This document shows, one piece after another, positions 61,176 through 64,000 of a stretch of 64,000 nucleotides of DNA. Within the stretch, counting starts at the first letter, position 1, and the number at the start of each line of letters is the position of its first letter. Source of the DNA: JAABVY01 sp964496505 (GTDB lineage: Bacteria > Zixibacteria > MSB-5A5 > JAABVY01); assembly GCA_964496505.1 (NCBI GenBank), contig CAZBZV010000012.1, forward strand, positions 4,904-68,903, in the 5' to 3' direction. A program made the translations under genes and the position numbers. Below the pieces are notes generated by a model. It saw only the letters and a program-made list of their open reading frames with translations, was not told the DNA's origin and did no database searches.

Positions 61176-61847
61176 CTATTCTTTTTTCTTTTCGTCAGGC
61201 TCCTCGCCCTCAGGCTTTTCTTCCTCGGGCTTTTCCGGTTCGGGCTCGGATTCGGCCTTTTCCTCTTCCACTTCACCCTCCTCGGGACCTTTGGTAACAG
61301 TCTCTTCGGCTACTGCGGCCTGGGCTTCGCCCTCTTCAACCGGAGTCTTTTCTTCTTCCGGTTCGGCAGTTTCGGGCCTGGCTTCTTCTTTTTCTTCGGG
61401 CTCTTCATCTACCTTAGCCTTTTTCGCAGCGTGCTTAGGCTTGGGAGCGGCCTTTTTCTTTGGCTTCTTTTTGCCCTTCGACTCAATTCCTTCTTCCAGA
61501 AGCAGCTGAACTATCGACACCGGCGCACCGTCTCCGCGGCGGCTTCTGTATTTGACTATACGCGAAAAACCGGAAGTGCGTCCCTCGAGCTTGGGTATTA
61601 TATTGGTGTACAGCTCCTTAAATGCCTCTTTGTTGGGAAGATACTGGGCAACTTTCCTTTTGGACGTGAGCGAATCCTTACTGGCGGTTGAGATCAGACG
61701 GTCGATATATGGCTTAAGCGCCTTGGCTTTGGCATCGGTTGTCTGTATCTGCTTATGCGTAATCAGCGCCATAGCCAGATTGCTCAGTACGGCTCTGCGA
61801 TGTTCAGCCGGTCGGTTCAGCTTATGTATCTTTTTGCCGTGTCTCAT
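61176..61847 (-). CDS. rplQ: 50S ribosomal protein L17 with acidic tail
   Basis: Ribosomal protein L17. The core (about 1-120) is standard: MRHGKKIHKLNRPAEHRRAVLSNLAMALITHKQIQTTDAKAKALKPYIDRLIS and SGFSRIVKYRSRRGDGAPVSIVQLLL. After it come about 100 residues of Lys/Ala- then Glu/Pro-rich low-complexity sequence, so the protein is 223 residues instead of about 120. The tail is probably disordered. It closes the operon. Confidence 0.95.
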   Translation of the reverse strand: MRHGKKIHKLNRPAEHRRAVLSNLAMALITHKQIQTTDAKAKALKPYIDRLISTASKDSLTSKRKVAQYLPNKEAFKELYTNIIPKLEGRTSGFSRIVKYRSRRGDGAPVSIVQLLLEEGIESKGKKKPKKKAAPKPKHAAKKAKVDEEPEEKEEARPETAEPEEEKTPVEEGEAQAAVAEETVTKGPEEGEVEEEKAESEPEPEKPEEEKPEGEEPDEKKKE

Positions 61848-61852
61848 TTTGC

Positions 61853-62839
61853 TTACTTCTCTTTCTGATTTTCGAAATACTTGTCAACATCCATACCGAA
61901 CGATAAGCCGAGCTCATCAAGAATCGAGTTCAATTCGGTCAGAGATTTCCGTCCGAAATTGCGGTATTTGAGCATCTCCGATTCGGTCTTGCGCACAAGG
62001 TCTGCCAGAGTCTGGATATTGGCCGCCCTGAGGCAGTTCGAAGACCTGACCGAAAGCTCAAGTTCATCGACCCGAGTATTCAAAAGCTGTCTGATCCTGA
62101 TCGTTTCCTCGTCCTCTTCTTCTTCCTCTTCCTCGATTATCTCCTCATCGATATGAATCATAGGCATCACATGATCTTTGAGAATCTTGGCTGCATAACC
62201 CAGTGCGTCCTCCGGGATTATTACTCCGTTGGTGGTAATATCCATAATCAGCCGGTCGAAATCCGTGCTCTGACCGACACGTGTATTTTCGACGCTGTAA
62301 TTTACTTTCACGACCGGTGAGAAAAGAGAATCGATATAGATAGTACCCTTGGGAGCATCCGGCTTGCGATTCGCTTCCGCCAAAACATATCCTCTCCCGG
62401 CATCCACATCCATCTCGATCTTGATCCCAATATCCTTGGTCAACTCGACTATATGCTGGTCCGAATTCATTATCACAACGTCGGAGCCAGTATCGATATC
62501 AGCCGCGGAATATTTACCCGCCTTATCGACTTCCAGAGTAATGGTCTTGGGTTCATCGGCATCAAGCCGTACCCAAAGCCTTTTAATATTCAGAATAATA
62601 TCGGTAACATCCTCATACACACCCTCGACCGTACTGAACTCGTGCAGCACGCCATCAATTCTCACAGCCGTAACGGCGGCGCCGTGAATGGATGCGAGAA
62701 GTACTCTGCGGAGGGCATTCCCAATGGTAGTACCAAATCCTCGTTCCAGCGGCTCGAATACGAAGCGGGCATAGAACGGGGTTTCGGTATCTGTTTCCTT
62801 TACCACTTCCTTGGGCATTGTCAACGGTTTCCATTTCAT
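61853..62839 (-). CDS. rpoA: RNA polymerase subunit alpha
   Basis: Alpha subunit of RNA polymerase, 328 residues. Assembly domain: GFGTTIGNALRRVLLASIHGAAVTAVRIDGVLHEFSTVEGVYEDVTDIILNIK (about 34-88). C-terminal domain: LNTRVDELELSVRSSNCLRAANIQTLADLVRKTESEMLKYRNFGRKSLTELNSILDELGLSFGM (about 253-318), which binds UP elements and activators. An acidic Glu-run near 238-248 lies in the linker. Confidence 0.98.
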   Translation of the reverse strand: MKWKPLTMPKEVVKETDTETPFYARFVFEPLERGFGTTIGNALRRVLLASIHGAAVTAVRIDGVLHEFSTVEGVYEDVTDIILNIKRLWVRLDADEPKTITLEVDKAGKYSAADIDTGSDVVIMNSDQHIVELTKDIGIKIEMDVDAGRGYVLAEANRKPDAPKGTIYIDSLFSPVVKVNYSVENTRVGQSTDFDRLIMDITTNGVIIPEDALGYAAKILKDHVMPMIHIDEEIIEEEEEEEDEETIRIRQLLNTRVDELELSVRSSNCLRAANIQTLADLVRKTESEMLKYRNFGRKSLTELNSILDELGLSFGMDVDKYFENQKEK

Positions 62840-62857
62840 ATTTAAGCGCCTCCCAGA

Positions 62858-63487
62858 TTACTTTGAATAAAGCTCTACGATTAGCTGTTCCTGGCAAGTT
62901 AACGGTATATCTTCACGTTTTGGCCTTTCCAGAAGCTCACCTTCCAGATTGGCCTTGTTCAGCCTGAGCCAGGGCAGATCGACAGCTCTATCCGATTCTC
63001 TCAGGGCCATATGTATGATATCCAGCCCCTTACTCTTTTCCTTCACCCTGACGACATCACTGGGACGAAGCAGATAAGAGGGTACGTCCACAATTCTGCC
63101 ATTTACCATAAAATGCCGGTGCCGTATAAGCTGCCGCGCGGATTTACGTGAAGGTGCAAAGCCCAGCCTGTAAACGATATTATCCAGACGGGTTTCCAGG
63201 AAAACCAGAAGGTTCTCACCGGTCACGCCCTTCTGCTGGGTAGCCTTCAGATAATAATTGTGGAACTGGTTTTCCAGAAGACCGTAAATTCGTTTCACTT
63301 TTTGTTTTTCGCGAAGCTGTATTCCGTAGTCGGAAATCTTCCTGCGAACATTGAATCCATGCTGCCCGGGAGGAAAATTCCGTCTCTCGATCGCGCATTT
63401 TTCCGAATAACAGCGCGAACCCTTAAGAAACAGCTTTTCGCCTTCTCTTCTGCATAACCAGCAGACGCTTCCCCGATATCTTGCCAT
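62858..63487 (-). CDS. rpsD: 30S ribosomal protein S4, zinc-type
   Basis: Ribosomal protein S4, 209 residues, rRNA assembly protein. It has VCWLCRREGEKLFLKGSRCYSEKCAIERR near 8-36, with four cysteines that make a zinc site (the C+ form), then the S4 domain RLDNIVYRLGFAPSRKSARQLIRHRHFMVNGRIV near 97-130. Start ATG at 63487. Confidence 0.97.
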   Translation of the reverse strand: MARYRGSVCWLCRREGEKLFLKGSRCYSEKCAIERRNFPPGQHGFNVRRKISDYGIQLREKQKVKRIYGLLENQFHNYYLKATQQKGVTGENLLVFLETRLDNIVYRLGFAPSRKSARQLIRHRHFMVNGRIVDVPSYLLRPSDVVRVKEKSKGLDIIHMALRESDRAVDLPWLRLNKANLEGELLERPKREDIPLTCQEQLIVELYSK

Positions 63488-63499
63488 CTATTATCCTTT

Positions 63500-63892
63500 C
63501 TATACTCTTCTTCTCTTGGATGGACGACATCCATTGTGAGGAATGGGAGTAACATCACGAATTGCCGAAATCTCCAGTCCGGCGGCCTGCAGCGACCTGA
63601 TAGCCGCTTCACGCCCCGCACCGGGACCTTTGACCCAAACCTCAACCTTTCTGACGCCGGCATCCATCGCCTCTTTGGCGGCCGCATCCGAGGCCACCTG
63701 CGCTGCGAATGGAGTGCTTTTCTTGGAGCCTTTGAAGCCCACTTTGCCGGCTGTTGACCATGAGACAACATTCCCCTTCTTATCGGAAATGCAGATCTGG
63801 GTATTATTGAATGTTGCCTTAACATGAGCTACGCCCACCGCCTCGGCACGTTTTACTTTCTTTCTCGCTTTTCTCTTCTTGGGATCAGCCAC
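63500..63892 (-). CDS. rpsK: 30S ribosomal protein S11
   Basis: Ribosomal protein S11, 130 residues: GVAHVKATFNNTQICISDKKGNVVSWSTAGKVGFKGSKKSTPFAAQVASDAA and VEVWVKGPGAGREAAIRSLQAAGLEISAIRDVTPIPHNGCRPSKRRRV. The start is a GTG at 63892. Confidence 0.97.
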   Translation of the reverse strand: MADPKKRKARKKVKRAEAVGVAHVKATFNNTQICISDKKGNVVSWSTAGKVGFKGSKKSTPFAAQVASDAAAKEAMDAGVRKVEVWVKGPGAGREAAIRSLQAAGLEISAIRDVTPIPHNGCRPSKRRRV

Positions 63893-63920
63893 TTAAACTA
63901 CTCCTCGCAGTTAACCTGGT

Positions 63921-64000
63921 TTACTTCGGTGAAGGCGCCTTCTTCTTGCCGCCCACCGTCTTTCTGGGACCTTTACGGGTCCGGGCATTCGTCTTGGTTC
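63921..64000 (-). CDS. rpsM: 30S ribosomal protein S13, C-terminal end (partial)
   Basis: The last 25 codons of S13, cut by the window edge: TKTNARTRKGPRKTVGGKK then KAPSPK and stop TAA (63921-63923). NARTRKGPRKTVGGKK is the conserved S13 tail. Order rpsM-rpsK-rpsD-rpoA-rplQ is the standard alpha operon. Confidence 0.9.
   Translation of the reverse strand, partial: TKTNARTRKGPRKTVGGKKKAPSPK

Overview
The window comes from a flagellated, Gram-negative-type bacterium of moderate GC content. P-ring and L-ring genes, FlgA and several lipoproteins imply an outer membrane. Dockerin-like repeats in a secreted protein, a methylmalonyl-CoA mutase subunit without its B12 domain, and many TPR proteins would fit a candidate phylum of the FCB side such as Zixibacteria. 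That placement is inference from overall character, not from any comparison. Nearly every gene is on the minus strand; the exception is one plus-strand pair at 50.5-54.4 kb.

Region by region (transcription runs from high to low coordinates). 1-352: nested palindromes that look like dispersed repeats, then a terminator. 353-5238: rnpB (RNase P RNA), recJ, meaB and a methylmalonyl-CoA mutase subunit. 5.5-7.7 kb: a chemoreceptor. 7.9-10.1 kb: three exported proteins that look like diverged tandem copies. 10.1-20.7 kb: a housekeeping run of tRNA-Val, thrS, infC, rpmI, rplT, pheS, pheT, a ZapB-like coiled coil, zapA, rny, ymdB and folD. 20.9-28.4 kb: late flagellar genes fliC, flaG, fliD, fliS, a FlgN/FliT-type chaperone, flgM and an HDOD protein. 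28.6-39.5 kb: a six-gene sugar-modification block ending in a secreted dockerin-like protein. 39.5-49.9 kb: flgF-flgG-flgA-flgH-flgI-flgJ-flgN-flgK-csrA-flgL-fliW and a HExxH protein. 50.1-54.4 kb: a small Cys-rich ORF and the two plus-strand TPR genes, one of them frameshifted. 54.4-61.0 kb: flgB-flgC-orf85-fliE-fliF-fliG-fliH-fliI-fliJ. 61.2-64.0 kb: the alpha ribosomal operon rpsM-rpsK-rpsD-rpoA-rplQ.

How the genes work together: the flagellar genes form three transcription blocks. The hook-basal-body block flgF onward has a good sigma-54 promoter 24 nt from its start codon, and flgB has a weaker candidate at the same distance. Flagellin has a sigma-28 promoter. FlgM is the anti-sigma-28 factor. 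FliW and CsrA, encoded in the middle block, probably act on the long flagellin leader, which carries a near-consensus CsrA hairpin and GGA motifs over the ribosome binding site. The glycosyltransferase block lies between fliW and flagellin and probably decorates flagellin or another exported protein.

The most interesting points are the flagellin leader, which also holds a perfect anti-SD match and small overlapping ORFs; the TPR/multi-glycosyltransferase island linked to FliW; the HExxH protein next to fliW; the RNase P/recJ junction; and the nested palindromes at the left edge.
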